From an uncultured Oscillospiraceae bacterium (GTDB taxonomy: Bacteria; Bacillota; Clostridia; Oscillospirales; Oscillospiraceae), in assembly GCA_905233385.1 (NCBI GenBank), contig CAJOEH010000006.1, positions 71,313-135,312 of the forward strand: a DNA stretch of 64,000 bases. Reading direction: 5' to 3'. The notes under the pieces are model-generated. The model saw only the letters and a list, made by a program, of their open reading frames with translations, did no database searches and was not told where the DNA came from. Position 1 is the first letter of the stretch, and every line of letters starts with the position of its first letter. The position numbers and the translations under genes are program-made. Of this stretch, positions 18,042-24,896 are shown in pieces.

Positions 18042-18178
18042 TGTATGACCTCCTTGCGGCCGTTTTGTGTTTCTGTGCTCATTATACACGGACGGCGCGA
18101 GAGATGCAATCACGCAGATCGCGAGCCCGCTCGCCTGACGGTGGAATCACATCGGGAGCGCGAATAGAATCTGACCGT

Positions 18179-18257
18179 AGGGAGGCATGCCCACATGCCT
18201 CCGCGAAAAACAGAGCGCGGTCGGTACCGAGACACGGAGGCGTCAGGGGACGCCTCC
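18179..18257. repeat. Two related hairpins between regulator and spoVT 3' end
   Basis: ggaggcatg..catgcctcc (18181-18202) and a second stem ggaggcgtc..gacgcctcc (about 18236-18257) share the GGAGGC/GCCTCC base and face each other across about 35 bp. No gene is seen between 18042 and 18278. Confidence 0.6.
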
Positions 18258-18278
18258 CTACGACCGGCCGGAACGATT

Positions 18279-18319
18279 TGAAACGGAGGCGGCTTCCGAA
18301 AGGAAACCGCCTCCGTTTT
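18279..18319 (-). terminator. Terminator after spoVT
   Basis: The stem aaacggaggcgg/ccgcctccgttt lies directly after the stop codon of the recombinase-SpoVT reading frame. It presumably ended the original spoVT transcript. Confidence 0.75.
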
Positions 18320-18768
18320 CAGCTTTCCATCTGCTTGCCGAGGAAGCCCGCGACCGTCTGCGCGAGCTTCTGCTCGGACTCGGTCGGCGCGCTGTCGTTC
18401 TCGTTCAGCAGGAGCATCACGCAGCCCATCAGATCGCCCTCGGCGATGATCGGCGCGGCGACGCCGAGATGATACCGCTCGACGGATTCCGCGGGCTTCA
18501 ACCGCGCCTCGCCCGCGCGGTAGCGGTAGCTCTTGCGCTGCTCCATGAGCTGCTCCAGCTCCGCGGAGTTGCGCTTCTCCAGCAGGTCGCGCTTCGGCGC
18601 GCCCGCCACCGCGATGATCGAATCCCGGTCCGACACCGCCGCGATGTGCCCCGTGTTCTTCCCGATGGACTCGCAGATCTGCGCCGCGAAATCCTGCAGG
18701 TCGCCCATCGGCGAATACTTCTTGAAAATGACCTCCCCGTCCTTCTCCGTATAAATCTCCAGCGGGTC
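18319..18768 (-). pseudogene. spoVT: 3' part of spoVT (codons 32-180), separated from its start by the element
   Basis: From GAC-CCG onward this frame encodes DPLEIYTEKDG, then KKYSP and a GAF-like domain ending AGFLGKQMES. It aligns from memory with Bacillus subtilis SpoVT over the whole C-terminal part (PLEIFVDRDGEVILKKYSP ... AAGFLARQMEQ). SpoVT is a forespore AbrB-type regulator of sigma-G genes. The first 33 codons lie 32.4 kb away at 51250. Joining the halves at the shared core GCGGGTCA gives an uninterrupted 180-codon gene. Nothing in this part is degraded, so the gene looks reversibly split rather than dead. Confidence 0.93.
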
Positions 18769-20484
18769 AACGTCGCTGACAACATTGGCGTCGAAAACCT
18801 TGTCCGCCGTCTTTTTGGAACGTTGGACAATGCGGCATTTTAAGCTGTTTTCGGCGCCCTCAGGAAAATTTACGGTGTCCTCAAAATCGCCGCAGCGCAG
18901 CAGCGCGTCGATGTCCGGCTTGAATTTGATTTCCAGATGATCTTCAAAGACGAGAATGCGGTCGATGAGCAGTTCGAGGTCATTGCGGTCGAGCTTTTCC
19001 TTTTCGATGATGTCCGCGAACAGCTCCAGCGCGGTCTTTGCCGTGCGGTTGACCTGAATGATCGTGTTCCGCTTGTCGGTCAGCAGATCGATCTGGTGAT
19101 TGAATCCGTCGATCTTCTTCTGCAGATCCGCCTCGATCTCATCGTACATTGGCTCGACGGTTTCCGCACGCTCCGGGTACTTTGTGATCTCGCGGATGCG
19201 CTGGCGCTTGGTGACTTTCAGTTCTTCCTCCAGCCCTGCCAGAACCTCTGCGAGATGATCGGCGGACAGTTCGGTTTCCTCGACTTGCTCCTCGCCCTTT
19301 TCCAGCTCCGTGTTGAGCGGTTCCAGCATTTCGCCGCAGCGTTCCGCCAGTTTCTGAAAGTAATACTTCAGAAATTCATCCAGCGTTTTCACGTGGATGT
19401 GATGACTGGTGCAGCCCTTGCGTCCGCGGCGGTGATAAGTGCCGCAGGTGTAGGCGGGTTCGAGATCGCGGCGGCTCATGGCGAACATCGGGCTGCCGCA
19501 GTCGCCGCACTCTAAAAAACCGGAGTACACGTTGTCGTTGATCTTCACGCCGCGGTAATTGGTGCGCGACCGCTTCTCCCGCAGGGCGCGGGTGATCGCG
19601 AAGGTGCGGTAGTCGATGATCGCCTGATGGTGGTTCTCAATGACGATCTGCTCGTCCTCGTCGCGGCGAACGTCCTTGCCGTTAATTTTGACGCGGGTGT
19701 ACTTCGCCTGACGGAGCGTGCCGATATAGAAGTCGTTGTCCAGAATTCCCTGGACGGTCACGATCGCCCATGCGGCTTTGGCACGCGGCTTGTAGTCTCT
19801 GCCTTCCGCGTCCTTGCGCATTTCCTCGGACATCCGCGGCGTGGGAACGCCCTCCTCGGTCAGATAATTCGCGATCCGGTTGTAGCCCCAGCCGGCGTTG
19901 TTGTACAGATCGAAGATCTTGCGGACGATCTCCGCCTCCGTGGGAACGATCTCAAACTCCTTCCGCTTGTTGATGATATAGCCGTAGGGCGCGGCGCAGA
20001 GCCATTGACCGTCCTGCTGCCGCCGTTTGATGACGTTCCGCACCTTGCGGGACGTGTCGGTCACGGGCATTTCGTTGACAAGGAACTGGAACTGGATCTT
20101 CAGCCAGTCGTCGTCGTTCGGAAAGTCGATCCCGTCGCCGACGGAAATGATGCGAACGCCGGCGTCGCGCAGGTCTTCCAGCTCGACAAGGCCGCGGCTG
20201 TTGCGGCGGGAGAAACGCGAAAAGTCCTTGACGACAAGGATGTCGAATTTGTGCGCCATCAGCCCGCGGCGCATCTCCTGATAGCCCTCGCGCTGTTCGA
20301 AGGTATAGCCGGAGCGGTCGCGGTCTTCAAAGAAGGTAAGTTTGCTGCCGGGGAAGGTACGTTTTACGTAGTCCTCGATGATCAACTTCTGGTTTTCAAT
20401 GGAAACGTTCTTTTGATCCAGTTCGTCGTCCACCGAGATGCGGGCATAGCCCGCGATGTCAAAGATTTCGTTCGTTTGTGTCAC
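18319..20484 (-). CDS. Large serine recombinase fused in frame to the SpoVT C-terminal domain
   Basis: Residues 1-572 are a large serine recombinase. The catalytic segment is GYARISVDDE with Ser17, followed by the DRSGYTFEQREG and VVKDFSRFSRRNSRG motifs. A recombinase domain comes next, then a zinc ribbon (CGDCGSPMF...CGTYHRRGRKGC), a long coiled coil and a C-terminal region. Residues 573-721 are the SpoVT GAF-like domain gained by insertion into spoVT. In the circular form the frame would instead end after 24 other residues (HLTTLKN...REGW), giving about 598 residues. It should catalyse integration and excision at the flanking core sites. The only usable start, GTG at 20484, overlaps an AGGAGG motif, which is unusual. 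The promoter at 20536-20564 looks vegetative. Confidence 0.93.
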   Translation of the reverse strand: MTQTNEIFDIAGYARISVDDELDQKNVSIENQKLIIEDYVKRTFPGSKLTFFEDRDRSGYTFEQREGYQEMRRGLMAHKFDILVVKDFSRFSRRNSRGLVELEDLRDAGVRIISVGDGIDFPNDDDWLKIQFQFLVNEMPVTDTSRKVRNVIKRRQQDGQWLCAAPYGYIINKRKEFEIVPTEAEIVRKIFDLYNNAGWGYNRIANYLTEEGVPTPRMSEEMRKDAEGRDYKPRAKAAWAIVTVQGILDNDFYIGTLRQAKYTRVKINGKDVRRDEDEQIVIENHHQAIIDYRTFAITRALREKRSRTNYRGVKINDNVYSGFLECGDCGSPMFAMSRRDLEPAYTCGTYHRRGRKGCTSHHIHVKTLDEFLKYYFQKLAERCGEMLEPLNTELEKGEEQVEETELSADHLAEVLAGLEEELKVTKRQRIREITKYPERAETVEPMYDEIEADLQKKIDGFNHQIDLLTDKRNTIIQVNRTAKTALELFADIIEKEKLDRNDLELLIDRILVFEDHLEIKFKPDIDALLRCGDFEDTVNFPEGAENSLKCRIVQRSKKTADKVFDANVVSDVDPLEIYTEKDGEVIFKKYSPMGDLQDFAAQICESIGKNTGHIAAVSDRDSIIAVAGAPKRDLLEKRNSAELEQLMEQRKSYRYRAGEARLKPAESVERYHLGVAAPIIAEGDLMGCVMLLLNENDSAPTESEQKLAQTVAGFLGKQMES
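18762..18769. other. attL core (GCGGGTCA)
   Basis: The core lies at the junction between element and the spoVT 3' part. Reading on the minus strand, GACGT-TGACCCGC-TGGAG. It is identical to the attR core. Confidence 0.88.
18776..18787. repeat. Left recombinase arm repeat CTGACAACATTG
   Basis: This is an exact inverse of 51137-51148. In the circular form the two arms flank the core as CAATGTTGTCAG-16 bp-CTGACAACATTG, which is the symmetry expected of an attP for a large serine recombinase. Confidence 0.85.
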
Positions 20485-20535
20485 CTCCTAAATATTTCCT
20501 ATGCGTCTGCGCCGATTTCACTCTATACAGACGTT

Positions 20536-20564
20536 ATTGTATCATGGAAAACAGAGAAATGCAA
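20536..20564 (-). promoter_or_regulatory. Sigma-A-like promoter of the recombinase gene
   Basis: On the minus strand TTGCAT and TACAAT are separated by 17 bp, about 50 bp ahead of the start. The match to the vegetative consensus is good. No obvious sigma-E, -F, -G or -K promoter was recognised. Confidence 0.65.
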
Positions 20565-20606
20565 GAGCAATTCGGAGCAAATATGTAAAAATGACAGAAT
20601 TCACAG

Positions 20607-20634
20607 TTGATTTTTCACGATACCGTGATATAAT
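20607..20634 (+). promoter_or_regulatory. Promoter with palindromic operator for the DUF4160/DUF2442 pair
   Basis: TTGATT and TATAAT are spaced 16 bp apart. The spacer contains the palindrome TCACGATACCGTGA (20615-20628), placed for steric repression. The likely repressor is the DUF2442 protein with its HTH-like tail, in the manner of an autoregulated toxin-antitoxin operon. Confidence 0.65.
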
Positions 20635-20664
20635 ATAAGTGACCACATAAAGGAGGGTTCAAAT

Positions 20665-20919
20665 ATGCCGGTATTGTCCAGGTTCTATGGGATCATTATT
20701 CGTATGTACTTTCAGCAGGCGGAGCACAATCCGCCGCATATCCATGCTCTTTACGGCGAGGATATGGCCGCCATCGACATTCAGACGGGTGAAGTGCTGG
20801 AAGGCCATCTGCCGCCCAAGGCGCTCGCTATGGTCCGTGAATGGGCGTCGATTCATAAAGACGATCTTCTGCATATGTGGGAGACACAGGAGTTCAAGGC
20901 GCTTTCTCCCCTTGAGTAA
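20665..20919 (+). CDS. DUF4160 protein, probable toxin-antitoxin component
   Basis: This 84-residue protein has the DUF4160 pattern FYGIIIRMYFQQAEHNPPHIHALYGE followed by a GHLPPKALAMVREW segment. DUF4160 genes are typically paired with a DUF2442 gene, as here (12 bp apart). The pairs are often treated as candidate toxin-antitoxin modules, though the activity is not established. An AAAGGAGGG ribosome binding site precedes the ATG. The operator-containing promoter upstream supports tight regulation. Confidence 0.85.
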   Translation: MPVLSRFYGIIIRMYFQQAEHNPPHIHALYGEDMAAIDIQTGEVLEGHLPPKALAMVREWASIHKDDLLHMWETQEFKALSPLE

Positions 20920-20931
20920 GGAGTTGATACT

Positions 20932-21372
20932 ATGTTCCATAAAGTAAAGGCGGTAAACGCTCTGCCGGACTATCGCCTGAGCGTGCAGTTTGCGGAGGGC
21001 GTAACAAAAATCTATGATGTAAAGCCCTTGTTTGCAAAATGGGCGGCGTTCAAAGCGCTGGAGAATGCTCCCGAGGTGTTTGCCGGTGTGGGGGTTGACG
21101 TGGGCGGCTACGGGATCATCTGGAATGATGACCTTGACTTGTCGTGCGACGAACTTTTTGCAAACGGCGAGACGGTCAAGACACCCTTTGACGGGCTGAT
21201 CGCATTTACCGATGCCACCCAGCTTTGGGGGCTGAATGAAAGCACGCTGCGCAAGGCAATTGCCTACGGCAAACTTGTCAATGGTGTAGATGCCTGCAAA
21301 TACGGAAAGCAATGGGTCGTTTCGATGAATGCAATGAAACGTGAATACGGTAATCCGAAAGAACGCTTTTGA
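20932..21372 (+). CDS. DUF2442 protein with C-terminal helix-turn-helix-like domain
   Basis: This 146-residue protein has an N-terminal DUF2442 fold (VKAVNALPDYRLSVQFAEGVTKIYDVKPLF...GIIWNDDLDLSCDELF). It also has a second domain with an excisionase-like HTH pattern (DATQLWGLNESTLRKAIAYGKLVNGVDACKYGKQWVVS). Most DUF2442 proteins are under 100 residues, so the extra domain is notable. It probably binds DNA, either as the antitoxin-repressor of its own operon or, given its place beside the recombinase, as a directionality factor. The second idea is speculation. Confidence 0.83.
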   Translation: MFHKVKAVNALPDYRLSVQFAEGVTKIYDVKPLFAKWAAFKALENAPEVFAGVGVDVGGYGIIWNDDLDLSCDELFANGETVKTPFDGLIAFTDATQLWGLNESTLRKAIAYGKLVNGVDACKYGKQWVVSMNAMKREYGNPKERF

Positions 21373-21397
21373 AATAACAGACAGTATTCTGTGATGT

Positions 21398-21438
21398 AAG
21401 CGGCTCTATTCCACCGGACAGGTGGAATAGAGCCGCTT
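21398..21438. terminator. Terminator hairpin
   Basis: An 18-bp perfect stem aagcggctctattccacc/ggtggaatagagccgctt lies between the DUF2442 gene (+) and the small mobilization gene (-). It can serve both directions. Confidence 0.88.
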
Positions 21439-21457
21439 GTTTGTTATGAAGGAGTCC

Positions 21458-21715
21458 TCAGCGTTCTGCCGCCGGCTGCATTTTTGCGCGGCGGAGTTCC
21501 AACTCTGCGAGCCGTCGGCGGTTAAAGAGAAGCAGATCGCGGGTAAGCTCGTACAGATCGCCCTCGCCGGATTCAAACACCGCGACCAGATACTTCTTTG
21601 CCTTGTATTCGGCGCAGATCGGTTTCAGGCGTTCCCGGACAGCCGGATCGTTCTTCTCTGCCTTCGTCAGCCAGATCGCTACGTGCTTTTTGTCTTCGTG
21701 GACGTCAATTTCCAT
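21458..21715 (-). CDS. Small acidic/basic protein downstream of the MobV relaxase
   Basis: This 85-residue protein (MEIDVHEDKKHVAIWLTKAEKNDPAVRERLKPICAEYKAKKYLVAVFESG...) is typical in length and content of small ORFs that follow MobV relaxases in Clostridia elements. No enzymatic motif is seen. The ORF track starts at a TTG; the ATG at 21715 has AAGGAGAAAGTTGCCT ahead of it. It lies 33 bp below mobV and is probably cotranscribed. A role in mobilization is a guess from position. Confidence 0.75.
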   Translation of the reverse strand: MEIDVHEDKKHVAIWLTKAEKNDPAVRERLKPICAEYKAKKYLVAVFESGEGDLYELTRDLLLFNRRRLAELELRRAKMQPAAER

Positions 21716-21748
21716 AGGCAACTTTCTCCTTTTCCCTCTCTATTTTCC

Positions 21749-22696
21749 TCATCTTTCCTGCGCTTTATACTTGGCGACGCGCTTTGCCGCATCCAGAATC
21801 TCGGGCGGGATCGCTCCCACGAGCTGCCGAAGCTCTTCCAGCTCTTTCTGCCGCGTGGCTTCTTCCAACCGGCGTGCGATACCGCCGCCTTTTGCCTCGG
21901 CAAGCTCCCGCTTCAGCGACTTTTGCTCCGCGGTCAGATCCTGCAAAGCGTTGCCGTAGCGCCGCAGCTCTGTCTGCATTTCCTCCACGCCGAGCACGTA
22001 CTTGTTGATGAGCTTTTCCACCTGCGCGACCTTCTCCTTTTTGTTGAACAGATTGACGTCTTTCAGCATTTGCAGGATGCGCTCGCGCATCTTGTCCAGA
22101 TGATATGCCTCCTTGAACAGCCGCGGCGGAACGTGGGCGCGGCCGGTCTTGCTCGCGCTCTCGCCGCGTTCCAGGTCGGGGTATTTCTGCACCATCGTCT
22201 TCCAGAAGCCGTCCTGCCACCGGGTCAGGTTTTTTCGGTTGCCGATGATCTCTTTTGCGCAGAGCCGCTTGTCTTCCGTCAGCGGGACAAAACAAAGGTG
22301 CATATGGGGCGTTTTCTCGTCCATATGCACCACGGCGGACAGGATCGTCTCTTTCGACTGATTCTTTTCGATGAAGCGCAGAGCGAGCTCAAAGTATTCT
22401 CTGACCTCGGCGGGCTTTTTGCCCTTGAAGAACTCCGGGCTGGCGGTGATGAGCGCTTCGACCACGCGAACGCTGTCCGAACGGGTGCGGCAGCCGGCTT
22501 CGGCGATCTGCCGTTCCGCCTCGGCGCGGTAGCTCTGCTTCGGCGTGATCAGATGAATGTTGAGGTGACTGCGGCTTTTGTCCACGTCGGGATTGCTCGC
22601 GTAGGTCTCTTTCGTGCGCTCGTTGTGCGCCTCGATGCGCCCGATCTCCGGGCCTTTGTATTTTGCGAATCGCAGGATTCCGTATTGAGGTTTCAT
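21749..22696 (-). CDS. mobV: MobV-family relaxase
   Basis: This 315-residue relaxase would nick the element's transfer origin and pilot the single strand during conjugative mobilization. The MobV/Pre signatures are clear: an N-terminal KPQYGILRFAKYKG segment, and the metal-binding HMDEKTPHMHLCFVPLTEDKRL followed by NRKNLTRWQDGFW. A coiled-coil C-terminus (LKRELAEAKGGGIARRLEEATRQKELEELRQLVGAIPPEILDAAKRV) completes it. The start at 22696 follows GAAAGGAAATCAAA. It forms a block with the upstream primase/helicase genes. No coupling protein or mating-pore genes are present, so a helper element is needed. Confidence 0.93.
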   Translation of the reverse strand: MKPQYGILRFAKYKGPEIGRIEAHNERTKETYASNPDVDKSRSHLNIHLITPKQSYRAEAERQIAEAGCRTRSDSVRVVEALITASPEFFKGKKPAEVREYFELALRFIEKNQSKETILSAVVHMDEKTPHMHLCFVPLTEDKRLCAKEIIGNRKNLTRWQDGFWKTMVQKYPDLERGESASKTGRAHVPPRLFKEAYHLDKMRERILQMLKDVNLFNKKEKVAQVEKLINKYVLGVEEMQTELRRYGNALQDLTAEQKSLKRELAEAKGGGIARRLEEATRQKELEELRQLVGAIPPEILDAAKRVAKYKAQER

Positions 22697-22725
22697 TTTG
22701 ATTTCCTTTCTAAAGTGAAAATTGT

Positions 22726-22778
22726 CCATCCCATCCGCCCATCCGTCACGAACGGGATGTTTGGGATGGGTGGGATAG
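22726..22778. other. Candidate origin of transfer next to mobV
   Basis: In the 94-bp gap upstream of the relaxase, catcccatccgcccatcc and gggatgggtgggata form an imperfect inverted repeat around an AT/GC mixed loop. oriT sites of MobV systems usually lie just upstream of the relaxase and include such repeats. No experimentally known nic sequence was recognised. Confidence 0.4.
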
Positions 22779-22790
22779 AGAAAAACGGGC

Positions 22791-24083
22791 TTACAGCGTG
22801 TTTACCGCTTCGATGCCCCAGAAGCCGTTCACGCGCTTTCCGAGGGCGTTCTGGATGTGATTGTCGTGTTCCAGACCGAACTCGTCGGCGTGCTTTTTCA
22901 GCGTCATGCTGACCGTCCGCGCCGAAAGCGGCTTGCAGGCGTTGTCGCCGCACCAACGGGTGTAGATATCGTACAGGTCGGCGGACGTGATCGCTCCGTC
23001 GGCTTTCAGACGGATATATCCGTCGGAGCGCAGGAACGGCAGAACGTTGTCCGCCTCCTGCCGCGCGTCTTCACGGTTGCTTTTGGTCTGACTGCTCTCG
23101 GTGAAGCGGAAGTTGTTCGCGATCAGCCGCCGGAGTCCGTCCAGACACCACAGAAAGATCCCCTCGGCTTCCGCGCAGAGTTTGTCCGCAAGGTACGGAT
23201 CGTCCTCGCGGTCTGCCGCCTTCTTTTTGACCGACAGGATAAGCTGCCGCTGGTAGAAGCCGTCCGTGTGATCGTAGAGCGATTCCAGATCTCCGTTGGA
23301 GAACGCGAGAAAGCGGACGTAGATATCGCCCTGATAGCTCTGTTCGCCCTTCCGTTCCAGGTCCATCGGCATTTCCGCAGAGATCAGCGATTTGAGATAG
23401 TGCGTGGATTTCAGCGCTTCCATCTTCATATCGTCGTCCACCATCAGCAGTTCGTCTTCCAGATCGGCGCGGGCGAACGGGCTGTGTTCGACCTTCGCGA
23501 TGCAGCCGTTTTTCAGGTTGCTGCCGAGCAGCTTCTGCATCACGATGCCGATGCGGCTCTTGCCCTCGCCGCCATTGCCCTTGAGCAGCAGCATCGTCTG
23601 TCCGCGGTTCGTCGGGATCAGGCAATAGCCCAGATACTCCTGCAGGGTGAGCGCGTCTTCCGGTTCGAGCAGCTCAGACAAAAACCGCAGCCAGATTGTC
23701 GGCTGCGGCGCGTCGGGATCGTATCGGACGGGAAGACGGTTGCGGCAGAATTCCTTGTCCGGCACAAATCTGCCGTCCAGAAACAGCGTGCCGTTGGCGA
23801 CGTGGAGCCGGTCCTCCTGCATGGGCAGGCCCGGCGCGTAGCATTCCAGACGGAGCAGTTCAAGCAGATTCGCGACGCGGCGGGTGAGCCCGTTCGCAAA
23901 GTGCGGACGGAGCATTTCGTAGATCTGCCTGCGCACGCCGTCCTCGCCGCTGACGCGGCCTTCCGTGGTGAAGAACCTGCCGTTGACGCAGACCATCGGA
24001 TGCGCCAGCAGGAAGTCTTCGCAGAACTGCGCCTCGTTGAAGCTCTTGTCCTGCAGCCAGCGTGGTGTTTCAGCTTTCATCAT
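22791..24083 (-). CDS. P4-type primase C-terminal / D5-like helicase
   Basis: This 430-residue protein resembles the helicase part of phage and plasmid P4-type primases. It shows a D5_N-like region (RFVPDKEFCRNRLPVRYDPDAPQPTIWLRFLSELL), Walker A in LLLKGNGGEGKSRIG, Walker B-like LLMVDDDM, and a sensor region (DIYVRFLAFSNGDLESLYDHTDGFYQRQLIL). It would unwind DNA for element replication. It overlaps the CHC2 gene by 14 bp, so the two probably act as one primase-helicase unit. The C-terminal part looks like a winged helix. Confidence 0.9.
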   Translation of the reverse strand: MMKAETPRWLQDKSFNEAQFCEDFLLAHPMVCVNGRFFTTEGRVSGEDGVRRQIYEMLRPHFANGLTRRVANLLELLRLECYAPGLPMQEDRLHVANGTLFLDGRFVPDKEFCRNRLPVRYDPDAPQPTIWLRFLSELLEPEDALTLQEYLGYCLIPTNRGQTMLLLKGNGGEGKSRIGIVMQKLLGSNLKNGCIAKVEHSPFARADLEDELLMVDDDMKMEALKSTHYLKSLISAEMPMDLERKGEQSYQGDIYVRFLAFSNGDLESLYDHTDGFYQRQLILSVKKKAADREDDPYLADKLCAEAEGIFLWCLDGLRRLIANNFRFTESSQTKSNREDARQEADNVLPFLRSDGYIRLKADGAITSADLYDIYTRWCGDNACKPLSARTVSMTLKKHADEFGLEHDNHIQNALGKRVNGFWGIEAVNTL

Positions 24084-24660
24084 CGCTCTCCGCCATGAAC
24101 TGCCGGACGCGTGCCTGCATCTGTTCCAGCCGGTCGTCTTTCAGAAGCAGTTCGACCGCCTCGGCGCGTTCCGCGTCCGTGCCTTCGTCCAGCGTTTCCA
24201 GCAAGTACTCCACGGCGTCCGTCATCCTGCACGCCTCCGCAAAGCGCTCGTCCGGTACGTCGTCCGGCGACGTCGGCGCGCAGGTGTGCCGCCAGTTCTG
24301 CAGAACCTGCAGATAGTCACGCAGGACGCTTTTGCAGAGCCGTTCGTTGTTCTGCTGCGCCGTGTACCGGTGCAGCTTTCCGAGCAGGGATTCCTTTTCC
24401 TCGGCGATCCCGAAGTCCGCCGCCAGCAGTTTGGCGGCCTCCGCGACCGGAAGGTCAAAGAGCCTCGCGGCAAAGTCGATGACGTCCCCGTGCGCGCCGC
24501 AGCCGAAACAATGATAATGATCGTCGTACAGCTTCATACTCGGCGTATGATCGTCGTGGAACGGACATCGGAGCATCCCATTCTGCCCGACCGGCAGACC
24601 GTAGCGTTCCGCCGCCATCCGTGGGGTGACGGCGGATTTGATTGATTCAAAATGGATCAT
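24070..24660 (-). CDS. CHC2 zinc-finger primase-like protein
   Basis: This 196-residue protein has the DnaG-type zinc finger LRCPFHDDHTPSMKLYDDHYHCFGCGAHGDVIDF in residues 30-65. It has no TOPRIM primase domain, so it is a stand-alone zinc-finger module. The rest is alpha-helical. It likely recognises single-stranded template for the helicase encoded by the overlapping next gene. The ATG follows GAAAGGAGGAAATGCC. This pair is standard in mobilizable elements of gut Clostridia. Confidence 0.9.
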   Translation of the reverse strand: MIHFESIKSAVTPRMAAERYGLPVGQNGMLRCPFHDDHTPSMKLYDDHYHCFGCGAHGDVIDFAARLFDLPVAEAAKLLAADFGIAEEKESLLGKLHRYTAQQNNERLCKSVLRDYLQVLQNWRHTCAPTSPDDVPDERFAEACRMTDAVEYLLETLDEGTDAERAEAVELLLKDDRLEQMQARVRQFMAESDDES

Positions 24661-24773
24661 GGCATTTCCTCCTTTCTTGAAAATTTAACAGGTGATCGTT
24701 CTGTCGGCGGGAGTATACGGAGAAAATGCCGACAACCTGCCAAATCAGGCACAAATGCAAGAAAAAAGGAAAA

Positions 24774-24811
24774 GCCCGCCGGAAATCTTGCAGAAATGCA
24801 AGCCGGCGGGC
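24774..24811 (-). terminator. GC-rich hairpin upstream of the primase operon
   Basis: gcccgccgg/ccggcgggc with an inner cttgca/tgcaag stem. On the minus strand it is followed by TTTTCCTTTTTT, so it could act as an attenuator ahead of the primase genes or as a stop for transcription entering from the right. Confidence 0.6.
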
Positions 24812-24817
24812 TTCATA

Positions 24818-24846
24818 TTGAATTGGCGAAGCGAATCTGATATAAT
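24818..24846 (+). promoter_or_regulatory. Sigma-A promoter of the element-borne SLH gene
   Basis: TTGAAT and TATAAT are separated by 17 bp, about 50 bp ahead of the ATG at 24897. Confidence 0.75.
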
Positions 24847-24896
24847 GAAGGCAGATGACAAAACGCACCTCTAAGCATACGAAGGAGGAGTTGCAG

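Noticed and set aside
18319-20484. Reading the C-terminal GAF-like part as a natural recombinase domain
   Set aside because: It matches SpoVT from the att core onward, and the missing SpoVT N-terminus is found at the other end with the same core.
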